A stretch of 64,000 nt of DNA, from assembly GCF_026914265.1 (NCBI RefSeq), contig NC_069133.1:46969417-47033416 (forward strand), in the 5' to 3' direction. The DNA comes from Mya arenaria (taxonomy: Eukaryota; Mollusca; Bivalvia; Myida; Myidae). This document shows positions 24,301-32,654 of this stretch, piece after piece. The notes under the pieces were generated by a model. It was not told the origin of the DNA, did not search any database, and saw nothing but the letters and a program-made list of their open reading frames with translations. Numbering within the stretch: the stretch's first letter is position 1; every line of letters begins with the position of its first letter. Position numbers and translations under genes: made by a program.

Positions 24301-24604
24301 CAACTTTTACTAACATTCTTGCAGCTTGACGGGCAAATGTCTAGGTCCCCAGTAGGGGTTTGACATTAATGGAAGATAGATAGAGTTATCAAGTTCCTTG
24401 TTTTGCCCCACCCACATAATTTGTTCTGCAAACTGCCCGTTTTTAAATAACTATTTTGATGTTATATAATGTTTTACCTTGAAATGGCTTCACTAATGAG
24501 TGTTCTCGCTTCAGATAGTCATTAGTATTCCAAGTTGCAGTCGTAAGACTTAAAATCACCAAAAGGTTAAAAATTGACAGATTCATTTTTCCGGGTGTCG
24601 CCAT
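10896..24604 (-). CDS. LMAN2: LMAN2/VIP36-type L-type lectin, complete nine-exon gene
   Basis: A type I membrane lectin that binds high-mannose N-glycans on cargo glycoproteins and cycles in the ER-Golgi pathway. Exons in transcript order are 24478-24604, 16836-16951, 16210-16324, 14239-14321, 12816-12983, 12388-12502, 12075-12130, 11396-11450 and 10896-11071. They total 1011 nt (336 residues plus stop), with all introns GT-AG and all phases matching. Start ATG is at 24602-24604; a second Met is residue 7. A hydrophobic signal peptide comes first. Then come LKREHSLVKPFQ, NIPLWDFLG, the D137-T-Y-S-N141 loop expected to bind Ca and sugar, and HQHPYISAMVNNGT. Lectin-domain cysteines C178 and C217 should form the conserved disulfide. 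A stalk leads to a Gly6 run (291-296), a TM segment (about 302-323) and the tail KRKRFY, matching the VIP36 KRFY end. LMAN2L is the main alternative. Intron 1 is 7.5 kb and full of transposons. Confidence 0.95.
13139..13861. repeat. hAT-like MITE, CAGGG ends, 5-bp TSD CATTG
   Basis: The element starts CAGGGCTTTTTCACC and ends with its exact inverse, GGTGAAAAAGCCCTG. It is flanked by CATTG at 13134-13138 and 13862-13866, a 5-bp target-site duplication. Inside, TGGGAAATTTAA-type words recur. There is no transposase. It lies in LMAN2 intron 4. The same end type and TSD length occur in the element at 18628-24281. Confidence 0.85.
14350..14769. repeat. MITE with GGCCCCAATATC ends
   Basis: Terminal inverted repeats of about 50 bp begin GGCCCCAATATC and continue CGAAAATACTTAAGTC. 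The right end is the inverse with a few mismatches. About 420 bp, non-coding, in LMAN2 intron 3, starting only 28 bases from the 5' end of exon 4. No clear TSD is visible. Confidence 0.8.
15272..16085 (+). mobile_element. Helentron-like non-autonomous element H1 (160-bp core)
   Basis: The 5' end is TTATACCCCCC folded into a subterminal palindrome with GGGGGGGTATA. A CCGT/CTGT microsatellite (about 15319-15365) follows. Next comes a tandem core of four units with a period of about 160-163 bp, each starting near GTCCGGGATTCATC (15374, 15534, 15697, 15857). An inverted copy of the terminus, TGGGGGGTAT, lies at 16049-16058. A hairpin (GTTAGCC-TAT-GGCTTAC, 16061-16077) and terminal CTAG (16082-16085) close it. 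It lies in LMAN2 intron 3 and encodes no protein. H2 at 62269-63484 is the same family. The 160-bp core and microsatellite recall the pearl/BIV160 repeats of bivalves. Confidence 0.8.
17049..17537. repeat. MITE with about 50-bp inverted repeats (CAGGGTCCCCTCTGGG)
   Basis: The left end CAGGGTCCCCTCTGGG, then a block ending CCACTTTTTCGCGGGGGG, is mirrored at the right end by CCCCCCGCGAAAAAGTGG and CCCAGAGGGAACACTG. The arms differ at few positions. About 490 bp, non-coding, in LMAN2 intron 1. The CAG..CTG ends suggest a hAT relative, but I see no TSD. The right end abuts a LINE 3' fragment. Confidence 0.75.
17541..17776 (+). mobile_element. LINE ORF2 C-terminal fragment
   Basis: The open frame ends with ISATTDYYKISSFPRAIFHW followed by KNLLADIVACPTLEQFNQAV and a stop. 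This is the tail domain typical of jockey/CR1/L2-type LINE ORF2 proteins, where a FFPR-x-IxxWNxL motif precedes the stop. Only about 75 residues remain and the RT domain is absent. It is antisense to LMAN2, in intron 1. Reading upstream leaves the LINE and enters the adjoining MITE. Confidence 0.7.
17793..18568. repeat. Pogo/Tigger-like MITE, TA target site
   Basis: The element starts CAGTAGAACACCGCTATTTC and ends GAAATGGCGGTGTTCTACTG, an inverted match with one mismatch in the first 20 bases. It is flanked by TA at 17791-17792 and 18569-18570. At 776 bp with no transposase, it fits a Tc1/mariner-pogo derived MITE. TTCGAAATA-type words recur subterminally. It lies in LMAN2 intron 1. Confidence 0.85.
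19579..22542 (-). CDS. LINE ORF2: APE-type endonuclease plus reverse transcriptase
   Basis: Target-primed reverse transcription enzyme of the LINE. The N-terminal endonuclease/exonuclease/phosphatase domain shows LGLCEV, the GDFN motif (LLGDFNYKDIDW) and SDH (GCSDHSMISFEL), so its catalytic residues are present. The RT domain follows. It includes WKKAIVTPIFKKG, SNYRPVSLTC, DQYGFRSGRS, DVIYLDFSKAFDKV, SGVPQGSVLGP and the active-site FADD (KIFADDTKIYS). Then come the thumb (KDLGVIFDSRLTF), IIRPIVEYGSCVWSP and a C-terminal tail with IMYWNSLSEETV. The counted 987 codons begin at a TTG. In fact the frame stays open to 22695 with no ATG before the Met in NCMDKLK, about 40 codons in. The frame overlaps the end of ORF1 in the -1 phase. 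Clade: CR1-like by the PHD-bearing ORF1 and RT motifs. Confidence 0.9.
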   Translation of the reverse strand: MNSSDEEDNDSILVDSLSFSNSVDPDYYLDSVQEEVIDNCMDKLKICFTNTDTLSNKVAELELFLATEKPHVLGLCEVYPKVSPDKMSINDLKFTDYDVLCPKMSGERGVLLLVHKSMKVTQVYNFDHIEFNENVWCEFELVKGCCVLLGMIYRSPTSSVENDQKLINLINSSVSLKYDQYVLLGDFNYKDIDWKKCESKYSEGASGTKFLDCVQDNFLHQHVLSETRFRHNQAPSCLDLVFTKEDSVINQETITINSPLGCSDHSMISFELDASYVNHNETNERFQYYKGNYEKIREDLSSVNWDNLMEGKSVNEMWIVFRDTLCDSVDKHVPKKKSSIKKCNSPLWLDRNTKLATIKKNKAWKKYKYSRSTTNYNKYAEARNECSREVKSAKRNYEQKIASEVKTNAKSFWRYVNSKRKTKDKIGDLNKSDNTTAVTDEEKSEVLNGFFSSVFVRTDPISDSIERDINVQNLLIDLHITPEHVDKVLKTLKPDKSPGPDNIHPKVLGETSDLISYPLYLLFSKSLREGEVPEDWKKAIVTPIFKKGSKKDPSNYRPVSLTCIICKLCEKLVRDALMIHLNQNKLLSNDQYGFRSGRSCAIQLLEILDEWTQLIDEGNPIDVIYLDFSKAFDKVAHDRLSMKLNNLGICGTVHKWIKSFLQHRVQSVRIGSCVSSWSNVVSGVPQGSVLGPVLFLCFINDLPQVVEGIVKIFADDTKIYSAISDPQQCEKLQQDLDNLCNWSTESKLSFNASKCKVMHIGSNNDCARYTMQDIDGNYVKVESVASEKDLGVIFDSRLTFEEHITEIASKAHRVTGIIWRSFEFMNKDMFLNLYKSIIRPIVEYGSCVWSPYLKKDIKRLEDVQRRATKLVKDVSDLSYEQRLKALGIPTLEYRRDRADMIQIYKSVYGHDELKWDHLFTLSSGDLRGHHLKFFKKKSKHNSRLYSFSQRSIMYWNSLSEETVSAKSINQFKSMLNIEHWNRKKFLC
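22653..23567 (-). CDS. LINE ORF1: PHD finger, coiled coil and RNA-binding-like domain
   Basis: Nucleic-acid-binding partner of ORF2, expected to coat the LINE RNA. It has 304 residues from a good ATG (context AAAAGATGG, 23565-23567). A PHD-type zinc finger runs from C18-x2-C21 through C34-x2-C37 and H42-x2-C45 to WFCKLC. Next comes a charged helical stretch (about 75-140) with coiled-coil character. A domain similar to LINE ORF1 RRM/transposase-22 folds follows (ENLVFFNVKEKSEEN, TTRLGRFQVGNKDRPLRV). The C-terminus is Pro/Gly-rich, with the direct repeat VPGPR-VPGPR. PHD-containing ORF1 proteins are known from CR1-type elements. The stop lies within the open ORF2 frame. Confidence 0.88.
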   Translation of the reverse strand: MAGNRNSGRGKSKEKFVCESCSADVGPDDKALQCSVCEKWSHIKCERVSVTEYELLRKTDDSIQWFCKLCRGASQKLYKMLTLVHKRQDQFEEEIKGLSTNVKACNTRLEDQLKTVQSIEGEVTKMREDFPNMIASKVGELFEDRREEELREKNLVFFNVKEKSEENDKTDIESVKQICSEALGVEIEVEETTRLGRFQVGNKDRPLRVTILQRMERGNVLKNAYKLKNNQAFRKIGIGKDLTQKQRLAGKKLREELNEKKREFPGRIWAIRRDKIVEVPGPRVPGPRGGDGRVPPGTGDRAIH

Positions 24605-24660
24605 TTTGACATGTGTGCAGTAGATTAACCAATCAGATTGGACCAGCGTTTATGCACCGC
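24605..24660 (-). promoter_or_regulatory. Possible LMAN2 proximal promoter with CCAAT motifs
   Basis: Two CCAAT pentamers face each other about 25-40 bases upstream of the start codon: plus-strand CCAAT at 24629-24633 and minus-strand CCAAT at 24637-24641. CCAAT boxes are common in TATA-less housekeeping promoters. The transcription start is unknown, so this is tentative. Confidence 0.3.
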
Positions 24661-25718
24661 AACGCACCGCACTAGGACACAAACAACTATTTTTTTTATT
24701 CGCAACTGCAGCTTCTCGGTAACACGACGTTGATATAAAATTTCCTTCAATTATGCATGGTTATATAATCCAATTGATTACATTGATCATATCTGAGAAA
24801 TCAACCCAGACAAGTGACCAGACATGATTAAGTTCTTTATTCAATTTCCGCATTGGTTGAAAATAGCCGAGCGTTCGGATTGATTCAGTCGCTCTGAATT
24901 TTAACAGCCATTGCAAAGCAATGGCAAATTGTTAAATAAATATTATTATATTTTTTATGATTGCATGAAGTTTATGGTATTACAAATTTTTAACTTTTTA
25001 TACCAAAAATAAATGACCGAATGATATTGATAAAATGAAGAAATGGCCCAGGTCAGAGATGAAGGCAAACTGCCTTATTATCCGTCTCAATTCACCGCTA
25101 CGTCAAATAACCAACATCCCTGGGATTGTTTACTCCAAGCAAAACTATCTTATTTAAAATTCGGCTAAGAAGACTTATTCTGAGTAGCCGTCGGGGTATG
25201 TCAAAATCTGCTGTCAGGAATAATTCATTGTCTTAATGTATACAACTCCCTTAAGATCCACCGTAACATGAAAGTAAATGCAGATAGAGTTAGAAGCAGT
25301 TATCGAGATTAGCAATAACAAGTAAAAGTCATATGCCAAGTTTTGAAGACCTGTTTCCCCCCACCTCAGATAAGAAGATCCAAAAATTTGGTCATCCTGG
25401 AAATTCTTATCTTACCACGGGCAAAGATAAAACAAGCAACCGTATGGAACTCCTTTTTAATTGTATTCACACTTTTAACTACAAAAATGTTCCTTCTTGG
25501 AGACCGTCGTCTGTAGCATTATGGAAATCTTGTCTTGTGGCAACGTTTAAAATTCAAATTAATCATTTCTCGCTTCAAATGGCACAAGAAAAATGTTCAT
25601 GCTGCATTCGAGAAATAATGCTGCTCCTCAGAACTATTCAAAGGACGATTTGACTATTTACATAAAATACATTTTAACTTAGTTCTTTTTTATCTGAGGT
25701 GAGGAGAAAAAGCATCTA
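24660..25718. other. Upstream of LMAN2, no gene recognised
   Basis: A 106-codon plus-strand open frame at 25333-25653 (starting MPSFEDLFPPTSDKK) has no domain I recognise and is Lys/Ser-rich. I cannot tell it from a chance frame. Confidence 0.3.
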
Positions 25719-25854
25719 CCATGGCCGCTCGTTTAAGATAGGTTCCTCCCAACCCTCGCTCAAGGTGTTTTGAGGAAACTCAGTAAACCTCGTTTCCGCA
25801 AAATATCCCACACTCAGGTTGGGATGAACCTATCTTACACTCTCGGCCATTGAA
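25719..25854. repeat. Long hairpin, about 60-bp arms
   Basis: The left arm, from ACCATGGCCG through TAAGATAGGTTCCTCCCAAC to TGAGGAAAC (ends 25779), is the imperfect inverse of the right arm, from GTTTCCGCA (25792) through GTTGGGATGAACCTATCTTA to GGCCATTGAA. The loop is 12 bases. A transcript would fold into a single long stem. It may be a fold-back MITE or a small-RNA precursor; nothing here decides. Confidence 0.75.
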
Positions 25855-26319
25855 GATACTTATAATCTTCAAAATATGATTAAAGGAATAAGTACAAATA
25901 CATGACCATTGCCTGAAAATCACGCCTACTAAATAAAATGAGCTGTCGACACTTCCGTGGCGCAGCTGTGATTTGTGTTTACTTTTACACATGTGAGTAT
26001 TATACATATATTTTTAGATAATATTATAAAACCGACATATTTCGAAAAATCGGAGAATGTGATACCGTGATGTGAGAAAGCTTTAACTGCAGATTGGCTA
26101 CGATTTCGTTTCAATATTGTGCAAACTGTGGTGTCAGGAAATTTTCTCCTGAACTCCCGAATCGGACTTATGCATATGTTGATTTCTGCTAGAAATTCAA
26201 ATACACTTCGTTGCTTGCATATACTGTAAGAGCATTCTGGTTCGTGCAAATAAAACTGGTATTTACGCCGGAACACAACATAAATATAAGGCACTTCTTA
26301 AAAGGGAAACATGCACATA
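25855..26319. other. No gene recognised
   Basis: Unique-looking AT-rich sequence between the hairpin at 25719 and the MITE at 26320. No coding exon seen. Confidence 0.4.
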
Positions 26320-27013
26320 CAGTAAAACTGCGATCGCTCGAGGTCGCCAGGGACCGAGCCAAAACCTCGATGGAACCCATGTTTCGAACGACCCGATTTT
26401 CAATTTTCCAGTTTGATATGAAATATCTTTCAGTGTAGCATTAGTCAGATTTAAGTTTCGCAAAATCAAGGATTGTTGATTGGCGCATCTTGCCGGTTTC
26501 GCGAAACTGTTCAATCGTAATATGACGTGAGAGCGTACAGAGCGTCTGAAGATCACGGTCAGCAACGGCAGTGAATTCAAAGAACCTTCTGATCACATCT
26601 AGAGCGTTAACTTCATTAACTTCTCATAATTATCATCTCAAATGCCCATATCAACTAATATCGGTCGTGCGTTAACAGTGAAAAACGGGTTTTTCACACC
26701 TTATCAAATTACCTTTCAACTGTCATTGCAATTTTTACAATTTGAGAAAATGTTGATACCTAGCAATTGTTTGTTTATTTTGGAACACGCGTTCGGGAAA
26801 AAGTGTGAAATTATGTCCTCGAGGGAGCCATAAGGTTTTATGCACGATTTGTGTACTTGGGACCTAGGATATTGCTCGACATAATTAGGTTTCGATGCAG
26901 CGTGTGTATATTTTATATGAAAATAGAAGAAAAAAAGTTCGGGACCAAGCTCCGACCTCGAGGGAACGCCGGTTCTCGAACGACCGCTTGTTTGAGGGAA
27001 CGCAGTTTCACTG
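26320..27013. repeat. Pogo/Tigger-like MITE, TA target site (second family)
   Basis: The left end is CAGTAAAACTGCGATCGCTC and the right end GAGGGAACGCAGTTTCACTG, inverted with mismatches. TA flanks both sides (26318-26319 and 27014-27015). Subterminal GACCTCGAGGGAACG-type words are repeated. 694 bp, non-coding. Confidence 0.8.
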
Positions 27014-28451
27014 TATTTATTAAAGTGGTGGCGCTATGTATTGTTCAAGTGATGGCGCTGTCGAGTAATGATGGCGTTGTCAAGTTAGTTTTAGAAGTTG
27101 AAGAATTTCATTTCTCCGCAAAATTTATTTTTCAAGGAAAGTAAGACAGATCATCGTCTTAGGGCCTAGTTTAATCCTTCTATAAGTGCCCTCCACCCCC
27201 CCCCCCCATCTGTGTACAGTACATATCCTCTGTGTATTGATCTTAATCTAATTGCCTTGATCACTCTTATCAAAACTCCGATCTGAGTTTCCTACTGTTT
27301 TGGTGGTTTTATAATAAAAATGGTCCCTAAATGGCCCTGAGCCAATAAACGAATAGACTAGGAATTGGCCCCTACTGTGACACCAGTGCAATTAACAGGA
27401 GATGCACAGCAGGGGATTATCATGCCAAACATTAATTAACTAGGCCTTTAAGGGTAAACACAACGAGTAAAACGAGAAGACTTGCTTACTACATCAGCGT
27501 CGATGACAGTCTAAACGATTGTTCTCAAGAACTCAGTTCCTGTTGGTCATATACATTGACGCCCTACATTAGATCTAATAATACAGCACATGACGTTTCG
27601 TAACCATTTTAGGGCTGAACACTTTTTTGTTTTGTTTTTTTGTACACGTGATAAGCCAAACATTGCAATACTCTGTAAAACTGTTCATGGTTATGATATT
27701 CCTTCCAAAACGCTGCACTGTATCATGAATTACCCAGCAACAATTAAACACCAAAACAATTTCTATTACATGTCGAACATTCAAACCATTCTGGCAGTAG
27801 TCATTCCGCTGGTTTACCACGGCCGAGTATCTTCTTTTTTTAAAGATACTTCTTGTTACGAATGCTAGAAAAATTAATACATGCTACTACGATCTAAGTA
27901 ATACTAGTAGTTCGATGAATAAAGTCAATAAGGAGCGAGTCATTCTCAGTCATTGATATTTTACACAATACATAATATGTTGTAAATAACTCAGATTAGC
28001 TGGTGTTTCAGCAGGTGGGGGAACCAATTATGACGTCATCTCTGTTACCTTGTAAAACCTCAATACTTCAAACGATTATTAGCGTGGTAATTGTTGGAGA
28101 TCGATAGGCGATTTCATTGGCTGTAAATATACGGTATAGTGATGATCTAATATAGTACAAAACAGAATATCATTTGGTTGTCATTGTCAACTGATCTGTT
28201 ATATAAACAAGACGTTTTAATCTATAAATATAACCTATTCATTCTAGGCAATGATTTGAATGAACAATGCGTTTTCCAAGTACTATTTTTGTGGCAGTTA
28301 CTAGGTTACCATTTGTTGGCGTATTGTTTGATGCATTAACTACGAAACGAAACTCGAGATTGTGGTCATTGTCCGTTTTTTTTGTTATCAAATATCACCT
28401 TTTCTCAGTACTAGATAACGATAATTGTAAGCGTGAAAAATAAAACTCCGC
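27014..28451. other. Intergenic, no gene recognised
   Basis: Includes a C homopolymer run at about 27195-27207. A 92-codon open frame at 27590-27868 shows no domain. Confidence 0.4.
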
Positions 28452-29035
28452 TTAAAAGGAATCCGTCATTTTTGTAAAATGCACTTTTTAGCATTGCGAA
28501 ATAAAGTGTGGAAACTTATTAGCAGGAGCGGCGCCAGGATGCGACGTTAGAGGGGGCGTAACTTAGGGGCGTACCCTTTTACTTGCGCCCTTCTCTCAGA
28601 AACAAGATTTATTTGGTTTAAAGTGTTGGCAGGAGGGTTTGGGGGTCCCTACCCCAAGAAAGTTTTAACAATTTCTAGTCCGAAATGGTGCATTTTGGGC
28701 ATATTTTATATTTTTTCTTCTCCTTTGTTGAAATAAAAAGTGACCCCCCCCCCTGAATCCGCTAATGATTAGGAGTGTTAAAACTAAGATACTGGCTCCT
28801 AAAACCCTTCAACAAATGTTCATATATGCTCAAATATTGTTTTTGAAGTCCACTATTTTGAATAGCGTTAGTAACACTTTTTAACAACAGGCTGAACGGT
28901 TAACTTTATGTGTGTGTATGAGTCCTTGTGGGTGTGTTGTTTTGTTGCCAGTTTACTCATTTTTCGTTTACTCTTTTTGCGTTAGCTCCCCACTTAAACC
29001 AGAGTATTATTTTATACTTGACCTAGTCCCTTTAA
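28452..29035. repeat. TTAA-flanked MITE (copy 2), interrupted
   Basis: Second copy of the 7619-8080 family. It begins TTAAAAGGAATCCGTCA and ends AGTCCCTTTAA. It shares CAACAAATGTTCATATATGC-type interior with copy 1. It is split near 28520 by the GC-rich repeat ending at about 28770, after which the shared interior resumes (GATACTGGCTCCTAAAACCC). TTAA lies at both termini. Confidence 0.7.
28521..28770. repeat. GC-rich dispersed repeat (AGGAGCGG family)
   Basis: Begins AGGAGCGGCGCCAGGATGCG and then GAGGGGGCGTAACTTAGG. An inverted relative lies at 32655-32850 (CCTAAGTTACGCCCCCTC, then GATCCGCTCCTGT). Related fragments are at 2750-2870 and 18640-18760 (AAGTGGTGCAATTTCCTGC). Non-coding and strongly diverged between copies. 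Confidence 0.6.
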
Positions 29036-29104
29036 GCCTGTGGTAGTGGGCATTGAGTCCGCTGGCATGATTGTACCCACTATTGCTTTCACTTCAGACT
29101 CAGT

Positions 29105-29190
29105 GCAAAAGAGATTGATGTGTGTGGGGTGGGGGGGCGTGCGGGCGTGCGTATGTGCTTGCGTGCGTGTTTGCGTGCTTGCGTAGTTTA
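29105..29190. repeat. GT/GCGT-rich simple sequence
   Basis: Low-complexity run of GTGTGG, GCGTGC and TTGCGTGC units. Confidence 0.7.
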
Positions 29191-29540
29191 AGAACTACTT
29201 TAAAAATCATTATTGTTGTTACTTGCCTTTGAACAACATTATGACATTATTTTTTTAATTGTTGCATGTGTTCAATCATATTTCTCGGAAGTAAGATTTT
29301 TTTATGGAAATGAGAATCCTATTTTATATGGAATTAATCATTCCGAATTATATGATGAATACAGTTCATTTTTGAATAATGTCCTAGGTTTTTTCGGAGT
29401 TACAAATTGGCAGATATAATAACATTAACTGTAAAACGAAATAAAATAAAGACGATCATATTTAAATGACTTATCATTCCGTCCGCCGTTTATTTTGATA
29501 ACGAAAGCAAAAGAAAAGGTATTTCATTTACACATTTATT
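29191..29540. other. GPCR 3' flank
   Basis: No exon seen. Minus-strand poly(A)-type AATAAA motifs (plus TTTATT) occur at about 29488 and 29536, just downstream of the receptor stop, and could end its transcript. Confidence 0.4.
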
Positions 29541-30506
29541 TCAACGAAACATTATAAAAGATGTAGCTTTTAAGTACAGAATAGGATTTAACAGAGAATT
29601 TGCATATCCCGTCCAAGTGACCAATGTCCACACATATTGTGGTACCCGGTAGTTAGTCAATGGATCAGTTATGTGAATGACGAAGAACGGGGACCAACAC
29701 GCAAGAAAACTTAATGACATAAGCAAAATAGTCCGAGCAAGCTTCGTACCAATATGGCGTCGATTCAAACTCCCTTTCCTCGTGTTTATATTTACGAGAC
29801 GGTCGAAAATTTTCCGTCGTTTTTCTATTGCTCTGGTGGTAAATTGGTTGCATACGATCGTGAACAGAGATGGCAAGCCAAATGTCACAGCTGTTGTCAT
29901 TATCGCGTATGGCACGTTTGACACGAGTTGACACGATCCAGTGACGTATAAGACACAGTTATAAATAGCCTCAATTCCTTTTACGTGCAATTTTGCTAGT
30001 ATAAAACCAAAAGATATGACTGCTGAAATCAGCCAGCTTAGAATGAACACTGACTTGCCCTTTGCTGGGCTACATATATAGCCATGCCTAAAGGGTTTAC
30101 AGAGGGCGAGGCATCTGTCAAATGCAAGAATAGTTATATGAAACATGGAGGACGAACACAACAAAACATCGACACTATTTCCAATATAGCAAAAGGTATG
30201 TCCCAGGCTGTCAAAACTCCTAGTGACCATACCAAATATTCTGAACGGCATCACTACTGCACCAACTAGAAAATCACAAACGGCTAAAGAAAAAAGAAAC
30301 AAGCGTGTGAATGTCTTTAACTTTGGTGCGCGGTATATACAGATCATCGCTACTAGATTTGTTACGATGGTTACCACAGCCAATAATGAAAGCGAATATC
30401 CAAACACTTGAAACACTGTAGGCTCGTATCCCCAAGTTGGCGGTTGACATTTTAATAACAATGTGTCAATTGTTGTTGTTGTTGTAGTAGTAGTAGTGTT
30501 GCTCAT
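29541..30506 (-). CDS. Rhodopsin-family GPCR, aminergic-like, single exon
   Basis: Seven-transmembrane receptor at the plasma membrane; the ligand is probably a biogenic or trace amine (inference). 321 residues from ATG 30504-30506. The N-terminus has a T9 run and an NTT glycosylation site. Landmarks are N50 (TM1), LAVCDFL with D78 (2.50), C106 (3.25), D113 (3.32), DRC at 130-132 instead of DRY, CWSP with W271 and P273 (6.50), and W298-TG-Y301, NPILY 307-311 in TM7. D3.32 together with W7.40 and Y7.43 is the amine-receptor signature. The third intracellular loop is short, with many basic residues. The chain ends only ten residues after NPxxY (KATSFIMFR), so helix 8 is minimal and there is no C-tail. 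A further 3' exon is possible, but the frame stops cleanly. The 5' end lies in a tandem repeat. Confidence 0.9.
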   Translation of the reverse strand: MSNTTTTTTTTTIDTLLLKCQPPTWGYEPTVFQVFGYSLSLLAVVTIVTNLVAMICIYRAPKLKTFTRLFLFSLAVCDFLVGAVVMPFRIFGMVTRSFDSLGHTFCYIGNSVDVLLCSSSMFHITILAFDRCLALCKPFRHGYICSPAKGKSVFILSWLISAVISFGFILAKLHVKGIEAIYNCVLYVTGSCQLVSNVPYAIMTTAVTFGLPSLFTIVCNQFTTRAIEKRRKIFDRLVNINTRKGSLNRRHIGTKLARTILLMSLSFLACWSPFFVIHITDPLTNYRVPQYVWTLVTWTGYANSLLNPILYLKATSFIMFR

Positions 30507-31260
30507 AACACCGAAGTCTCAAAAACCATATTCCACTTAAGGCTCGAGTCGACGTAGTCTACTGTAGTTAGTTGTCACAAATGTTTAGTTTCATGGCGCA
30601 TCTTTCACATGTATGTTTTTGTTATAAAAACGTTTTAACAACGCGTCAGTTGTTGATGTTGTTGTTATTGTAGTAGTATATGTAGTATTGTTCATAACAC
30701 CTATGTTTAAACCATTTTTCAATTAAGGCTTCAGTCTAGTTAGTTGTTACCAATCCTAAGTTCCTTATCGCTTCTTCCACATACGTCTTTGTTATAAAAA
30801 CATTTTAATAACATATGTTAGTTATTGTTGCTGTTGTTGTTGCTGCTGGGGTTGTAGAAGAAGTAGTATTGCTCATAACATGGAAGTTTCAATAACCATA
30901 TTTCACTCGAGGCTTAAGGATAGATAAAGTTAGTCGTTTCAAATGCTTAATTCCATGGCGTCTCTTTTACATCAATGTCTAAAATGTTATAAAGCAACAT
31001 TTCATTAACAGTATATCAGTTGTTGTTGTAGAAGTATTGTTCACAACACCGAAGTTTCAGTAACCACATTTCACTTGAGGCTTCAGTATACATGTAGTTA
31101 GTTTTTACAAATCCTTAGTTCTTTGTTATAAAAACATTTTAATAACAATGTGCCAGTTGTTGTTTTTGCATTTGTTGTAGTATTGTTCACAACACCGAAG
31201 TCTCAATACCCATATTTCACTTGATGTTTGAGTCTAGCTAGTTCTTACAAATCCCTGGCG
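30430..31260 (-). repeat. Five-copy tandem repeat carrying the GPCR start region
   Basis: Each unit, read on the minus strand, has ATGAGCAAYACTAC or GTGAACAATAC, then an ACA/ACT (Thr) run, then TTGTTATTAAAA or similar. Upstream of it come GGTGTT and CCATATTTCACTT-type sequence. The start-codon positions are 30504-30506 (real receptor), 30693-30695, 30874-30876, 31042-31044 and 31188-31190. In the last two ATG has become GTG. Spacings are 189, 181, 168 and 146 bases. Only the first unit continues into the receptor. Confidence 0.85.
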
Positions 31261-31855
31261 TCACTTTCACATATTCCTTTGTTATACAAACCTGGCTTTT
31301 TATGCAACAATTGGCCTTTTGTACCTTCAGCAAGGCAACATTATTGATAATAAATCTCTTTAGGATAGTTGCATTTTGTTTATATTCTATATATCCTACA
31401 ATGTATTCATCTTATCCAGAATCAGTGTGAGTGAATATTCACATTGGTTGCCTGCTTTTGTTATATGAAATTCTTCCACAATTATAGTAATTATAAATAT
31501 CGCCTATTAACAATTAACACGTTTTTGATTTCCATTTATCTTTAATGGAAAAAATATACCAGCGCGCACGCTTCTGTATCCGAGTATTTATTAATTCATT
31601 ATTGCATATTGGATCATACGTTACCAACTCCCTTGGCCACTGTGACAGCATACATGGACATGATTGGAAATGGAGCCATTGAACCAGCAGCAGACAACAC
31701 ATTACCTTGATAATTTCGAAAATCAATACATCACTTGATGAAAGATAAGGTCTCTCAATTATAATCCGGCTTACAAATATTTGAAGTTTCAGGCCTTTTG
31801 ACCAGTATCAATTTGAAAGGGTCTTTTGCTGCAGAAAGGGAAACTGAAATCATTT
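31261..31855. other. No gene recognised
   Basis: AT-rich upstream flank of the receptor array. No coding exon seen. Confidence 0.4.
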
Positions 31856-32178
31856 ACGAAATATAGCTTAAGAAAAAAAAATGCTGTATCGCCTTATTTG
31901 GAAGCAAAGTGTCAATTACATCCGAAAGATGGCTTAAGAAAAAAAATGCTGTATCGCCTTATTTGGAAGCAAAGTGTCAATTACATCCGAAAGATAGCTT
32001 AAGAAAAAAGTGCTGTATCCCCTTTTGGGGAACAAAGTGTCAATTACATTCGAAAGATGGCATAAGAAAAAAGTGTTGTATCCCCTTTATTGGAAACAAA
32101 GTGTCAATTACATACGAAAGATAGCATAAAAAAGTGCTGTATCCCCTTTTTGGAAGCTAAGTGTCAATTGCATCCGAT
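31856..32178. repeat. Tandem repeat, five units of about 65 bp
   Basis: Units begin GCTTAAGAAAAAA or GCATAAGAAAAAA, then TGCTGTATC, GGAAGCAAAGTGTCAATTAC and CGAAAGAT. Unit starts are at 31866, 31932, 31997, 32060 and 32124. Later units are shorter by loss of A residues. Confidence 0.85.
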
Positions 32179-32654
32179 TTCAGTTCAAATTAAATGTAAA
32201 TATACAAACTTTAATAACCTTATTTAAGATGTACTTTCGGTATTTTTTTTTTTAATTTTAGTACATGTAATTAACAAGCAAATACCTTTCAAATAATAGT
32301 GAACTTGCATCGGGCTACTGCGCATCACCTTTTAATATGGAACTATCAGATAACTGGCTTTTGTGTGGGTCTGATTCCTGAAATGTTCTTGCCATTGAAT
32401 TCAATTGAATTATATTAACATCTATAGACAAGTGCAAATTAGAATATTAATTATGTAGGAGGCAACAGTGAAATTGGTGCCATGTTGAATATAAAGTTAT
32501 AACGCATTTTGATAATTAACGTTGTGAACATCATTTTCATCGAAGCAACGTTTTGTTTGATACAGTATAATATCAATATCTCTGTAAGTGCATGTGCACT
32601 AGCGTATCGTAAAATCTTCCAAGTTTTTTATGTCAATATCGGAGAAAAAAATTA
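32179..32654. other. No gene recognised
   Basis: AT-rich sequence without a recognisable exon. Confidence 0.4.
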
